A stretch of 64,000 nucleotides of DNA from Sphingobium sp. Leaf26 (lineage in GTDB: Bacteria > Pseudomonadota > Alphaproteobacteria > Sphingomonadales > Sphingomonadaceae), in contig NZ_LMKV01000030.1 in NCBI RefSeq assembly GCF_001421665.1, positions 146,618 through 210,617 of the forward strand. The letters run 5' to 3'. Within the stretch, counting starts at the first letter, position 1. Each line of letters starts with the position of its first letter. Positions 25,256 to 33,900 of this stretch are shown one piece after another. Below the pieces are notes generated by a model that did no database searches, was not told where the DNA came from, and saw only the letters and a program-made list of their open reading frames with translations. Position numbers and translations under genes: made by a program.

Positions 25256-25760
25256 CCCGATCCTCCACTCCATCACCCACGACCGCTTTCTGGCCGATGT
25301 GCAGACGCTGGCCCGTAGCATTGAGGCGGACGACTGGACGCCCGACATAGTGGTGGGCGTGGGTCGCGGCGGCCTGGTCCCGGCCGTCTATCTGTCGCAC
25401 CGGCTTGATCGGCCGATGCTGTCGATCGACTATAGCAGTGCATCGGCGGACGCGGCGCTGGCCGATGTGGCGGCGCGCAGTGCTGCGGGCACCCGGCTGC
25501 TGATCGTCGATGATATCAACGACAGCGGCGGCACGATCGCGGCACTGCGGCGCCGGCTGGCCGACAGGGGTGGCGATGCCCGGTATCTGCGCTTTGCCGT
25601 CCTGCTCGACAACCGCCGATCAGGCCAGAGCGTCGATTATTGGGTGGACCGCATCGATCGCGACACCGACAAGCGCTGGTTCGTCTTCCCATGGGAAGCG
25701 CTCGCCACCCAGCAGGCGATCGTGGACGAGGCGCTGTCGGTGCCGGATCGGCTGGCCTGA
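25242..25760 (+). CDS. Phosphoribosyltransferase
   Basis: A 172-residue PRTase-fold protein. The PRPP-binding loop reads LLIVDDINDSGGTI (about 88-101), and DIVVGVGRGGLVPAVYLS is the characteristic first strand-loop. It resembles xanthine/hypoxanthine phosphoribosyltransferases, and similar proteins are annotated as purine salvage enzymes. The ATG at 25242 lies inside the end of the glycosyltransferase gene (14-base overlap), so it is translationally coupled. It could be a hitchhiking salvage enzyme, or it could supply a ribosyl group for the pathway; the operon context makes the second idea worth testing. Confidence 0.85.
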   Translation: MSTDSPILHSITHDRFLADVQTLARSIEADDWTPDIVVGVGRGGLVPAVYLSHRLDRPMLSIDYSSASADAALADVAARSAAGTRLLIVDDINDSGGTIAALRRRLADRGGDARYLRFAVLLDNRRSGQSVDYWVDRIDRDTDKRWFVFPWEALATQQAIVDEALSVPDRLA

Positions 25761-25937
25761 CGGCGCAGTCGTGCAGTTGACTGCAAGTTGAGCCTGTCCG
25801 GATGCTGGCGACGACGAAATGAACGTCTGCCTTCGATTCATCGAACATTACAGTGGATGTAAGTTGCCAGCGCAACCTTTCTGGGGCATGCAGAAATATG
25901 TCAGCCGCCTCGCTATCCATTTATCTGATATGGTCGG

Positions 25938-27437
25938 GTGCTGGCGGGGGTTTATTCGCGCGGCCGGGGCACTGTGCTTGTGTTACATCGCTGGTTAGGA
26001 AGATGGAGGCTCGACCTCCGCGGCTCCGGGTGCGTGGCGGTCGCGCTCGGCCTGCTCGCTTGCGTTCAGGGGCCGGCCGTCCATGCCGCCGATGCACAGC
26101 GCAAGCTGGTCCAGCCGCCCAATCCCCGTCCCTTTACCGCACCCGCGACCGCCGATCCCCTGCTCGCTCTGGCCAGGCCGGTTGCCGCCGATCCGCTGTT
26201 CCGGTCGGAGATCGAGTCGGCGATCCGCAACAATCCGCTGCTGGACGAAGCCCGCGCCAGCGAACGGGAAGCGCGGGCGGCGCGCACCCAGGCCCGCTCG
26301 CTGCTCTTCCCCACGGTGGACCTGTCGATCGACGCCAACCGTTCCTTCGCGCGCAACTTCTCCAACGATGTCGGCAACATCATCGAACGGTCACGGCCGG
26401 AGGGGCGGACCGACGCGACCGCATCGGTGCGGCAGCGCTTGCTGGATTTCGGCGCGGCGTCGAGTCGCATCAATGCGGGCAATGCGCGGCTCGATGCGGC
26501 GCGGCAGGGCATATTGGGCTATGGCGAGGAAGTGGGGCTGCGCACCATCACCGCCTGGTATTCGGTTTTCGCCCAGCGGTTGCTGGCGCAGGCAGCGCAG
26601 GAATATATCGGCCGGCAGCAGCAGTTGCGCGCCAATCTGCAACGCCGCATCGACCAGGGCTTTTCCGCGCAGGGCGACCTGCCGCGCGTCGACAGTTCGA
26701 TCGCCAATGTCCAGTCGCGGCTGGCCGGTATCCGCCGCGACCTCGCCAATGCGGAGGCGCAGTATCGCGCCCTGGCTGGCCATGACGTGCCTCCAGCCCT
26801 GACGCGGGCCGTTCTGCCGCTCGAAGCCGTCAACGATGCCGAAGTGCTGGACGCCATCGTGCTGCGATCGCCCGTCGTCCGCAAGGCGGAAGCCGAGGCA
26901 CGGGCGGCGCGGCAGGAAGCGCGCGCGACCCGATCGGAGCGTCTGCCGACCATCGCCGCCGGGGTGGATGCCGGCCGCTATGGCGTATTTGAAAATCCCG
27001 GCGACTATGACGTGCGCGGCCGGATCATCGTGCGCGCGCAACTGGGCGCTGGCTTCAACGCCAAGGCCGATCAGGCGACCGCGCGTGCGGACGCGGCGGA
27101 TGCCTATGCCGCCCGCGTCCGGCAGGAAGCGATGCGCGACGCGCAGATGGCGCTGTCCGACATTCGCGGGCTGGAGGATCAACTGGCCGCCGCGGAGGCG
27201 AGCTATGTCGCCAACCGCAACACCCGCGACGTCATCGCCACCCGTTTCGAAGTCTCGCAGGGCACGCTCTACGACCTGCTCTATGTCGAAGATAATTTCT
27301 TCTATTCGATCGCCAACTATATCCAGACGCTGGCCGAACGGGATGTGTCGCGCTTTGCGTTGCTGAGCCGCACCGGGCGTCTGCTGCCCAGCCTCTCGAT
27401 CGCCGCCAATCCTTCGGACCGGATGGAAACGCCATGA
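25938..27437 (+). CDS. TolC-family outer membrane channel of a type I secretion system
   Basis: A 499-residue (from the GTG at 25938) outer-membrane efflux protein. The N-terminus has a hydrophobic signal (GCVAVALGLLACVQGPAVHA), and the exact start is unclear: later GTG codons at 25974 and 25980 are alternatives. The body has two helical OEP repeats with coiled-coil character, beginning LFRSEIESAIRNNPLLDEARA and the RQRLLDFG element common in AggA/LapE types. It is followed with a four-base overlap by the ABC transporter gene, giving the OMP-ABC-HlyD set of a type I system. Confidence 0.87.
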   Translation: MLAGVYSRGRGTVLVLHRWLGRWRLDLRGSGCVAVALGLLACVQGPAVHAADAQRKLVQPPNPRPFTAPATADPLLALARPVAADPLFRSEIESAIRNNPLLDEARASEREARAARTQARSLLFPTVDLSIDANRSFARNFSNDVGNIIERSRPEGRTDATASVRQRLLDFGAASSRINAGNARLDAARQGILGYGEEVGLRTITAWYSVFAQRLLAQAAQEYIGRQQQLRANLQRRIDQGFSAQGDLPRVDSSIANVQSRLAGIRRDLANAEAQYRALAGHDVPPALTRAVLPLEAVNDAEVLDAIVLRSPVVRKAEAEARAARQEARATRSERLPTIAAGVDAGRYGVFENPGDYDVRGRIIVRAQLGAGFNAKADQATARADAADAYAARVRQEAMRDAQMALSDIRGLEDQLAAAEASYVANRNTRDVIATRFEVSQGTLYDLLYVEDNFFYSIANYIQTLAERDVSRFALLSRTGRLLPSLSIAANPSDRMETP

Positions 27438-29161
27438 CCGACCAGCCCCTGATCGCCGCCGCCCGGCAACGTTTCGCGCCCTGGCTGATCGAGCCGATGC
27501 TGCGCAACAAAGGCACCTATATCAAGGTCGGGATCGCCGCGGCGATGATCAATCTGTTCGCCATGGCCTCGTCGCTGTTCACCATGACCGTCTATGACCG
27601 CGTCATTCCCAACGACGCCTCCTCCTCGCTCATCGGCCTCAGTCTCGGCCTGGCGATCGTGGTCATATTCGATTTCGTCCTGCGGTTGCTGCGCGTCTAT
27701 TTTGTCGACATCGCCGGCGCCAATATCGACTATGAAGTGGGCGACACCCTCTTCGCCAAACTGCTGTCGATGCGGCTCGACAAGCGAATGGGGTCCACCG
27801 GCACTTTGACCGGCCTGATGCGCGAACTCGAAACGCTGCGCGATTTCTTCGCCTCCGCGACGTTGACCGCGATCATCGACGTACCCTTCATCATCCTGAC
27901 TCTGGCGGTCATGGCCATGCTGGGCGGGATATTGGTGCTGCCGCCGCTGGCGATGATCCCGGTCGTGGTCATTGCCGGCCTGGTCACCAATCCGGCGCTC
28001 GACCGTCTGTCCGCCGCCAGCCTGGGCGATGGCCTGCGCAAGCAATCGGTGCTGGTGGAAGCCATCGGTAGCCTGGAAACGGTGAAGGCGATCGGTGCGG
28101 GCGGCATGCTGGGTGCCCGGTGGCGCGCGGCGCTCAAAAGCCATGCGCATAGTTCGCTCAGCCAGCGGTTGACCGCCTCGATCGCGATGACGGTCGCCAA
28201 TAGCGCGAACATCATCGCCTATTGCGGCATCATCATCCTGGGCGTCGGCCTGATCCGCGATCACAGCATCACCACCGGCGCGCTGCTCGCCTGCTCCATC
28301 CTGTGCGGCCGGGCGATCGCTCCGCTGGCGCAGATCGCCAACCTGCTGGCGCGCCTGTCCGCCACCCGCATCGCCTGTCGCCAGATCAACAGTCTGATGG
28401 ACACGCCGAGCGAAGGGCCGGCGGGTGAGCCGTTGCAACCTGCGCGGCTGCTGGGCGCCATCGAACTGCGCAACGTCGCCTTCCGCTATCCTCGCGCGGC
28501 TGAAAAGGCGCTGGACCAGATCAGCCTGTCGATCGCACCGGGCGAGCGGGTCGGCTTTCTGGGCCGTGTCGGATCGGGCAAGTCGACCTTGGCCCGGCTG
28601 ATCCTGGGCCTGTACGAGCCGCAGGAAGGCGTCGTCATGATCGACGGTACCGATGTGCGCCAGTTCGATCCTGCCCGGTTGCGCGGTTTCATCGGCGCGG
28701 CGATGCAGGACAATGTGCTGATCGCCGGATCGGTGCGCGACAATATCTGTCTCGAACGACCCGCTATCGACAATGACGAGATGCTGCGCGCCGCCTCGCT
28801 CAGCGGCACCCATGCCTTCATGGGCAAGATCGTCAACGGCTATGACCTGAAGCTGGCGGATCGTGGCGATGGCCTGTCGGGCGGGCAGCGCCAGTCCATT
28901 TCGCTGGCGCGCGCGCTGGCCGGGCGACCGCCTATACTGGTCTTCGACGAACCGAGCAGCGCCATGGATGCGCAGACCGAAACCGACCTCATCGACCGGC
29001 TGCAACCCGAAGTGGAAGGGCGCACCGTCCTGCTCATCACCCATCGCCCCTCGCTGCTGCGGCTGGTCGACCGGATCATCGTGATGGAGCAGGGAAAGAT
29101 CGCCGCTGACGGGCCGCGCGACGTCATCCTGCAACGTCTGACGCGGGGCAAGGCGGCATGA
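27434..29161 (+). CDS. Type I secretion ABC transporter (permease-ATPase fusion)
   Basis: Inner-membrane exporter half, 575 residues. A transmembrane domain (about 30-310, five to six helices) precedes the nucleotide-binding domain with Walker A GRVGSGKST, ABC signature LSGGQRQSISLARAL, Walker B ILVFDEPSSAMD and the H-loop LLITHRPS. It has no N-terminal C39 or C39-like domain, so it belongs to the PrtD/protease-exporter type rather than HlyB/LapB with that domain. It should dimerise, work with the HlyD and TolC neighbours, and recognise a C-terminal signal. The RTX metalloprotease next door fits as substrate. Confidence 0.94.
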   Translation: MTDQPLIAAARQRFAPWLIEPMLRNKGTYIKVGIAAAMINLFAMASSLFTMTVYDRVIPNDASSSLIGLSLGLAIVVIFDFVLRLLRVYFVDIAGANIDYEVGDTLFAKLLSMRLDKRMGSTGTLTGLMRELETLRDFFASATLTAIIDVPFIILTLAVMAMLGGILVLPPLAMIPVVVIAGLVTNPALDRLSAASLGDGLRKQSVLVEAIGSLETVKAIGAGGMLGARWRAALKSHAHSSLSQRLTASIAMTVANSANIIAYCGIIILGVGLIRDHSITTGALLACSILCGRAIAPLAQIANLLARLSATRIACRQINSLMDTPSEGPAGEPLQPARLLGAIELRNVAFRYPRAAEKALDQISLSIAPGERVGFLGRVGSGKSTLARLILGLYEPQEGVVMIDGTDVRQFDPARLRGFIGAAMQDNVLIAGSVRDNICLERPAIDNDEMLRAASLSGTHAFMGKIVNGYDLKLADRGDGLSGGQRQSISLARALAGRPPILVFDEPSSAMDAQTETDLIDRLQPEVEGRTVLLITHRPSLLRLVDRIIVMEQGKIAADGPRDVILQRLTRGKAA

Positions 29162-30459
29162 GCGACGATATCCAGCCATCGGGCGACGCGCATATCCGGC
29201 CCGCCGTCCCGGCCAATATCTTCCTCTGGGCGATTGCCGCCTTCCTGCTGATCTTCCTGCTCTGGGCCGGCTTCACCGAAATCGACCGCACCGTGCGGGC
29301 GAACGGCCGGGTCATTCCCAGCTCGCAACTCCAGGTCATCTCCAATCTGGAGGGCGGGGTGGTCGAAACCATCCTCGCCAAAACCGGGCAGGATGTGAAG
29401 GCCGGCGCGCCGCTCATTCGCCTCAGCCCGATCCAGCCGGGCGCCGAACTGGCCAGCAACCGGGCCAGCGGCGATGCGCTCAGCCTCAAGATCCTGCGGC
29501 TGGAGGCGGAAATTGCCGGGCGCTCGCCGGTCTTCCCGGCCGCGCGCAATCCCAGCATGGGCAGCCAGATCGCGGTCGAACAAAGCCTCTATCGCGCGCG
29601 GATGGCCGAACTGGCGAGCCTGTCCAATGTCGGTTCGGCCCGCATTACCCAGGCACAACGCGGCATTGGCGAAGCGGCTGCGGCGCAGGCGGCCCGTATT
29701 TCGGCGCGCGACACCGCGCGTGTCGACCTCGACCTGATGCGGCCGCTGGTGCGTGAAGGAATTGAACCACGTCGGTCGCTGCTTCAGGCGGAGAACAGCT
29801 ATAGCGTCGCTGCCAGCGAGGCCGCAGGGGCGGGGGCCGCGCTCGGCCGGTCCCATTCGATCCTGGCCGAAGCGCAGGCCACGGCGATGCAGCAGAGGCG
29901 CGACTGGATGGCGCGCGCGGGGGATGAACTGACCGCCGCCCGCGCCGAAATGGCGGTGCGCGAAGCGACCATGCCCGCCTATGAATATAAGCTCGACCGG
30001 ACGATCGTGCGCGCGCCGCTGGACGGCCGTATCAACCGCGTCTTCGTGACGACGGTGGGCGGCAGCGTGCGGCCGGGCGATCCGCTGCTCGAAATGGTGC
30101 CGGCCCGCGACAATCTGCTGGTCGAAGCGATGGTGGCGGCCAAGGATATCGCCTCGGTGCGGCTGGGCCAGCGCGCAAAGGTCGAGATATCGGCCTATGA
30201 CAGTGCCATCTACGGGTCGATGCAGGGGCAGGTCGTGGCGCTTTCGCCTGACGCGGTCGTCAATGAACGGACCGGCGAAAGCCATTATCTCGTCCGGGTG
30301 CGGACGAACAGCGATGCCATATTGGACAAGAGCGGCCATCGGTTGCGGATCGGCCCCGGCATGGGCGCCAATGTCAACCTGCTCGGCGACAAGCGCACGG
30401 TGCTGGCCTATATCCTGACCCCGCTCACCCGCCTCAAGGAAACCGCTTTCCGCGAATGA
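29158..30459 (+). CDS. HlyD-family type I secretion membrane fusion protein
   Basis: A 433-residue periplasmic adaptor. It has a short cytoplasmic tail, one membrane helix (about 19-40), a lipoyl half (about 60-100, SSQLQVISNLEGGVVETILAK), a long alpha hairpin (about 110-290) and the second half-lipoyl/barrel (RTIVRAPLDGRINRVFVTTVGGSVRPGDPLLEMVP is the family signature region). The four-base overlap with the ABC gene marks one operon. It bridges the ABC transporter and the TolC-like channel. It is the last gene before a bidirectional terminator. Confidence 0.93.
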   Translation: MSDDIQPSGDAHIRPAVPANIFLWAIAAFLLIFLLWAGFTEIDRTVRANGRVIPSSQLQVISNLEGGVVETILAKTGQDVKAGAPLIRLSPIQPGAELASNRASGDALSLKILRLEAEIAGRSPVFPAARNPSMGSQIAVEQSLYRARMAELASLSNVGSARITQAQRGIGEAAAAQAARISARDTARVDLDLMRPLVREGIEPRRSLLQAENSYSVAASEAAGAGAALGRSHSILAEAQATAMQQRRDWMARAGDELTAARAEMAVREATMPAYEYKLDRTIVRAPLDGRINRVFVTTVGGSVRPGDPLLEMVPARDNLLVEAMVAAKDIASVRLGQRAKVEISAYDSAIYGSMQGQVVALSPDAVVNERTGESHYLVRVRTNSDAILDKSGHRLRIGPGMGANVNLLGDKRTVLAYILTPLTRLKETAFRE

Positions 30460-30683
30460 CGGGCGCGGCGACCGCCCGGCAGAGCATCCCACTGGCGGCG
30501 CGTCATGGCGGATGATCGGGCGTGCCACGGCGTGCCATCCGCAGCGGCGAAGAGGGCCGGTTGACGGACCAGCGAGGTCGGCTGACTGCACTGTCTCCTT
30601 CACTGTCGCATATCGCGGCTTGGCCGGCGATTCATCCGCGCAAGGCAGCAGTCGGGGCGCAGGGCAGCGCCCGGCCTGCTCAC

Positions 30684-30721
30684 AAAAAAGGGGCCACCCG
30701 ACCTGTCGGATGGCCCCTTTT
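30684..30721. terminator. Bidirectional terminator between T1SS operon and RTX gene
   Basis: Thirteen-base arms (30690-30702 and 30705-30717, one mismatch) are flanked by six A on the left and four T on the right. It works for the plus-strand T1SS operon and, read the other way, shows a T6 tail for the minus-strand RTX gene. The 225 bases between the HlyD stop and this site hold nothing recognisable. Confidence 0.8.
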
Positions 30722-30738
30722 CCCGGATATCGGCGCTC

Positions 30739-30838
30739 TGGAGCATGATGCGATGCAATTAAATCGCATGATGCTCCAGGAGTTTTTTCCGCATGTTGCG
30801 AGCCGTCATCTGTTCCCGGATGACCTCCAAATGCTCTA
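30739..30838 (+). repeat. Intergenic repeat family C, copy 1
   Basis: Begins with the palindrome GAGCATGATGCGAT...ATCGCATGATGCTC, then AGTTTTTTCCGC and GCGAGCCGTCATCTGTTCC, and ends ATGCTCTA. It abuts repeat A2, sharing the bases TA. A second copy, inverted, is at 62721-62824. Confidence 0.85.
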
Positions 30839-30941
30839 GAGCGCGCTGCGTTCAATCCGATGCAGGTCGCGCGCTCTAGTTTTTTGTTGTCGCATCGTTT
30901 TAAGCGAAAAACCGGTTCCCACTTTTCCGCACGATGCTCTA
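30837..30941 (+). repeat. Intergenic repeat family A, copy 2
   Basis: 105 bases, TAGAGCGCGCTGCG...GCACGATGCTCTA. Its last three bases (CTA) are the TAG stop codon of the minus-strand RTX gene. Confidence 0.9.
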
Positions 30942-33900
30942 AACGACGACGAACTCCGATGCGACCATGGCCAGGCCGGTGCCTATCGACGCGAACTGGA
31001 CGGCGGCGATCGCCCCGGTGCCATCCGCGTCGAACAGCAGGGCGCCCGTCGCACTGTTATAGATGATCCGGTCGCCGGCGTCATTGGCTGCCGATCCGAT
31101 CTGGAACTGGGCGGCGCCTAAAGTCCCCACGGCCAGGCCGGTGAAGATGGCGTCATCCAGACGGATCGTGTCATTGGCCACCACATAGTCGGTGATCGTA
31201 TCGACATTGCTGCTGCCCAGCGCCGAATTGAAGACGAAGATGTCCAAACCCGGCCCGCCGGTCAGCGTGTCCGCACCGGCGCCGCCGTTCAGCACATCGT
31301 CGCCGCCACCGCCATCCAGTATATTCTTGCCGCTATTGCCGGTGATCGACTGGTCCAGCCCATTGCCGGTGCCGTTGATATTGGCCGATCCGGTCAGGAA
31401 CAGTTTTTCGACATAACGACCGGCCAGCGTGTAGCTCACCGACGAGAAGATCTGGTCGTTCGATCCCCCGGTGGATGAGCTTTCGATGACATTGTCACCG
31501 ATATTGTCGACATAATAGATGTCGCTGGCCGATCCGCCGTCCATCATATCCACACCAGCGCCGCCATTCAGCGTGTCCTGGCCTGATCCACCGGACAGCG
31601 TGTTCGCACTGCCATTACCGGTCAGCACGTCGTCGAAGGAGGTACCGATCAGATTTTCCACGCTGATCAGCGTGTCGCTGCCAGCGCCGACCGTATTCTG
31701 GGCGCCTGCGATCGCCAGGCTGACGGTCACCCCGGCCGCCCCGCCGGCATAGGTGACGGTGTCGGTACCCGTGCCGCCGTCGAGCGTATCGTTACCCAGT
31801 CCGCCGTTCAGGACGTCATCGCCCGTGCCGCCTTCCAGCACGTCGTTGCCGCCCAGACCGATCAGGCTGTTGTTGCCGCTGTTGCCGACGATGGCCTGGG
31901 CCAGGTCATTGCCGGTGCCGTTGATATTGGCCGATCCGGTCAATGTCATCCGCTCGATATGGCGGCCGGCCAGCGTATAGGTCACCGACGAGAAGATCTG
32001 GTCGTTGGTCCCCCCGCTGGACGAACTTTCCACGACATTGTCGCCGACATTGTCGACATAGTAAGTGTCGCTGGCCGTACCCCCGTCCATGGTGTCGGCA
32101 CCCGCGCCACCATTTATGATGTCGCTGCCCGACCCGCCGGAAATCACGTTGTTGCCGCTGTTGCCGGTCAGCGTGTCGGCCAGCGAAGTGCCCGCCAGAT
32201 TCTCGATTCCGATCAGCGTATCGGTCCCTGCGCCGACCGTATTCTGCGCGCCGGCGATCGCCAGGCTGACGGTCACGCCGGCGGCCATGCCGGCATAGGT
32301 TACGGTGTCGTCATCGGCCCCGCCATCGATCGTGTCGTTACCCATGCCGCCATTCAGCCGGTCATTGCCCGCACCGCCCTGCAACACGTCGTTGCCGTCC
32401 TGCCCGTTCAGCGTGTCGTTGCCGGCATTGGCGATCAGCCGGTTGGCTTCCGCCGATCCCGTCAGCATATCATTGCCCGAACCGGTGGTCGCATTTTCGA
32501 CGCTGGCCAGGGCGATCAGGCCCGCTCCGCCGCTGATGGCGAATTCACCGTCGGTCAGGTTGACGATATAGTCGGAAAACAGGCTGGACCCGTCGATCGT
32601 GTCCACGCCCGCGCCACCGGAAAACAGCTCGCCATAGCCGCCATTCCACCCGGCATAGACCCGGTAGAGATCGTCGCCCGCTTCGCCATAGGCGGTGTCG
32701 ACGCCCGATCCGCCGTCAAATATGTCGTTGCCGGTGCCGCCGACCATCGTGTCGTCGCCGCCGCCGCCACTGATCGTGTCGTTGCCGGTGCCGCCATTGA
32801 TGCTGTCGTTGCCGTTATTGCCGTTCAACACATTGTTCGCGCTGTTGCCGGTGATGCTGTCATCCAGCTGCGTGCCGTCGACATTTTCCATGTAACTGAT
32901 GGTGTAGGGGCCACCAAAGCTGGGGTTGAAGTCCCATGTGCCGGCCGCCAGGTCGACGGTTGCGCCATAGGCGGTGGTATAGTCGCTCAGGTCGAGCCGG
33001 TCCGTGCCGGCACCGCCGTTGATATTGTCGCCAAACTCGCCCTGCAACACCTGGAAGACGTCGTTGCCGCCTTCACCATAGACGGTATCGGTAGAAAATC
33101 CGCCCTGAATGATGTCGTTGCCGTCGCCACCATAGATGGTGTCGGCGCCGCTGCCACCCTTGATCAGATCGTCGCCGCCAAAGCCGCGCAGGACATTGTT
33201 GGAAAAATCGCCGGTGATGCTGTCGGCCAGTTGGGTGCCATCGACATTCTCGACGTTGGTGATGGTGTAGGGGCCACCGAAGCTGGGATTGAAGTCCCAT
33301 GTCCCGGCGCTCAGGTCGACGGTCGCGCCATAGCTGCTGGTATAGTTGGTCAGGTCGAGCCGGTCCGTGCCGGACCCGCCGTCGACATTGTCGCCGAACT
33401 CGCCCTGCAACACCTGGAAGACGTCGTTGCCGCCTTCACCATAGACGGTATCGGTTGCAAATCCGCCCTGGATGACGTCATTGCCGTCGCCACCATAGAT
33501 GGTGTCGCTGCCGCTGCCGCCCTTCAGCATGTCGTTGCCGCCAAAGCCGCGCAGGACATTGTTGGAGAAATCGCCGGTGATGCTGTCGGCCAGTTGGGTG
33601 CCGTCGACATTCTCTACGCTGGTAATGGTGTAGGGGCCACCGAAGCTGGGATTGAAGTCCCATGTGCCGGCGGCAAGATCGACGGTCGCGCCATAAGTAG
33701 CGGTATAATTGCTCAGGTCGAGCCGGTCGGTGCCGCTGCCGCCATCGATATTGTCGCCAAATTCCCCCTGGAGAACCTGGAAGACGTCATTGCCGGCCTC
33801 GCCATAGACGGTGTCTTCGCCAAAGCCACCCTGGATGGTGTCGTTGCCGTCCCCGCCATAGATGACGTCGCTGCCGCCGCCACCCTTGAGCAGATTGGCC

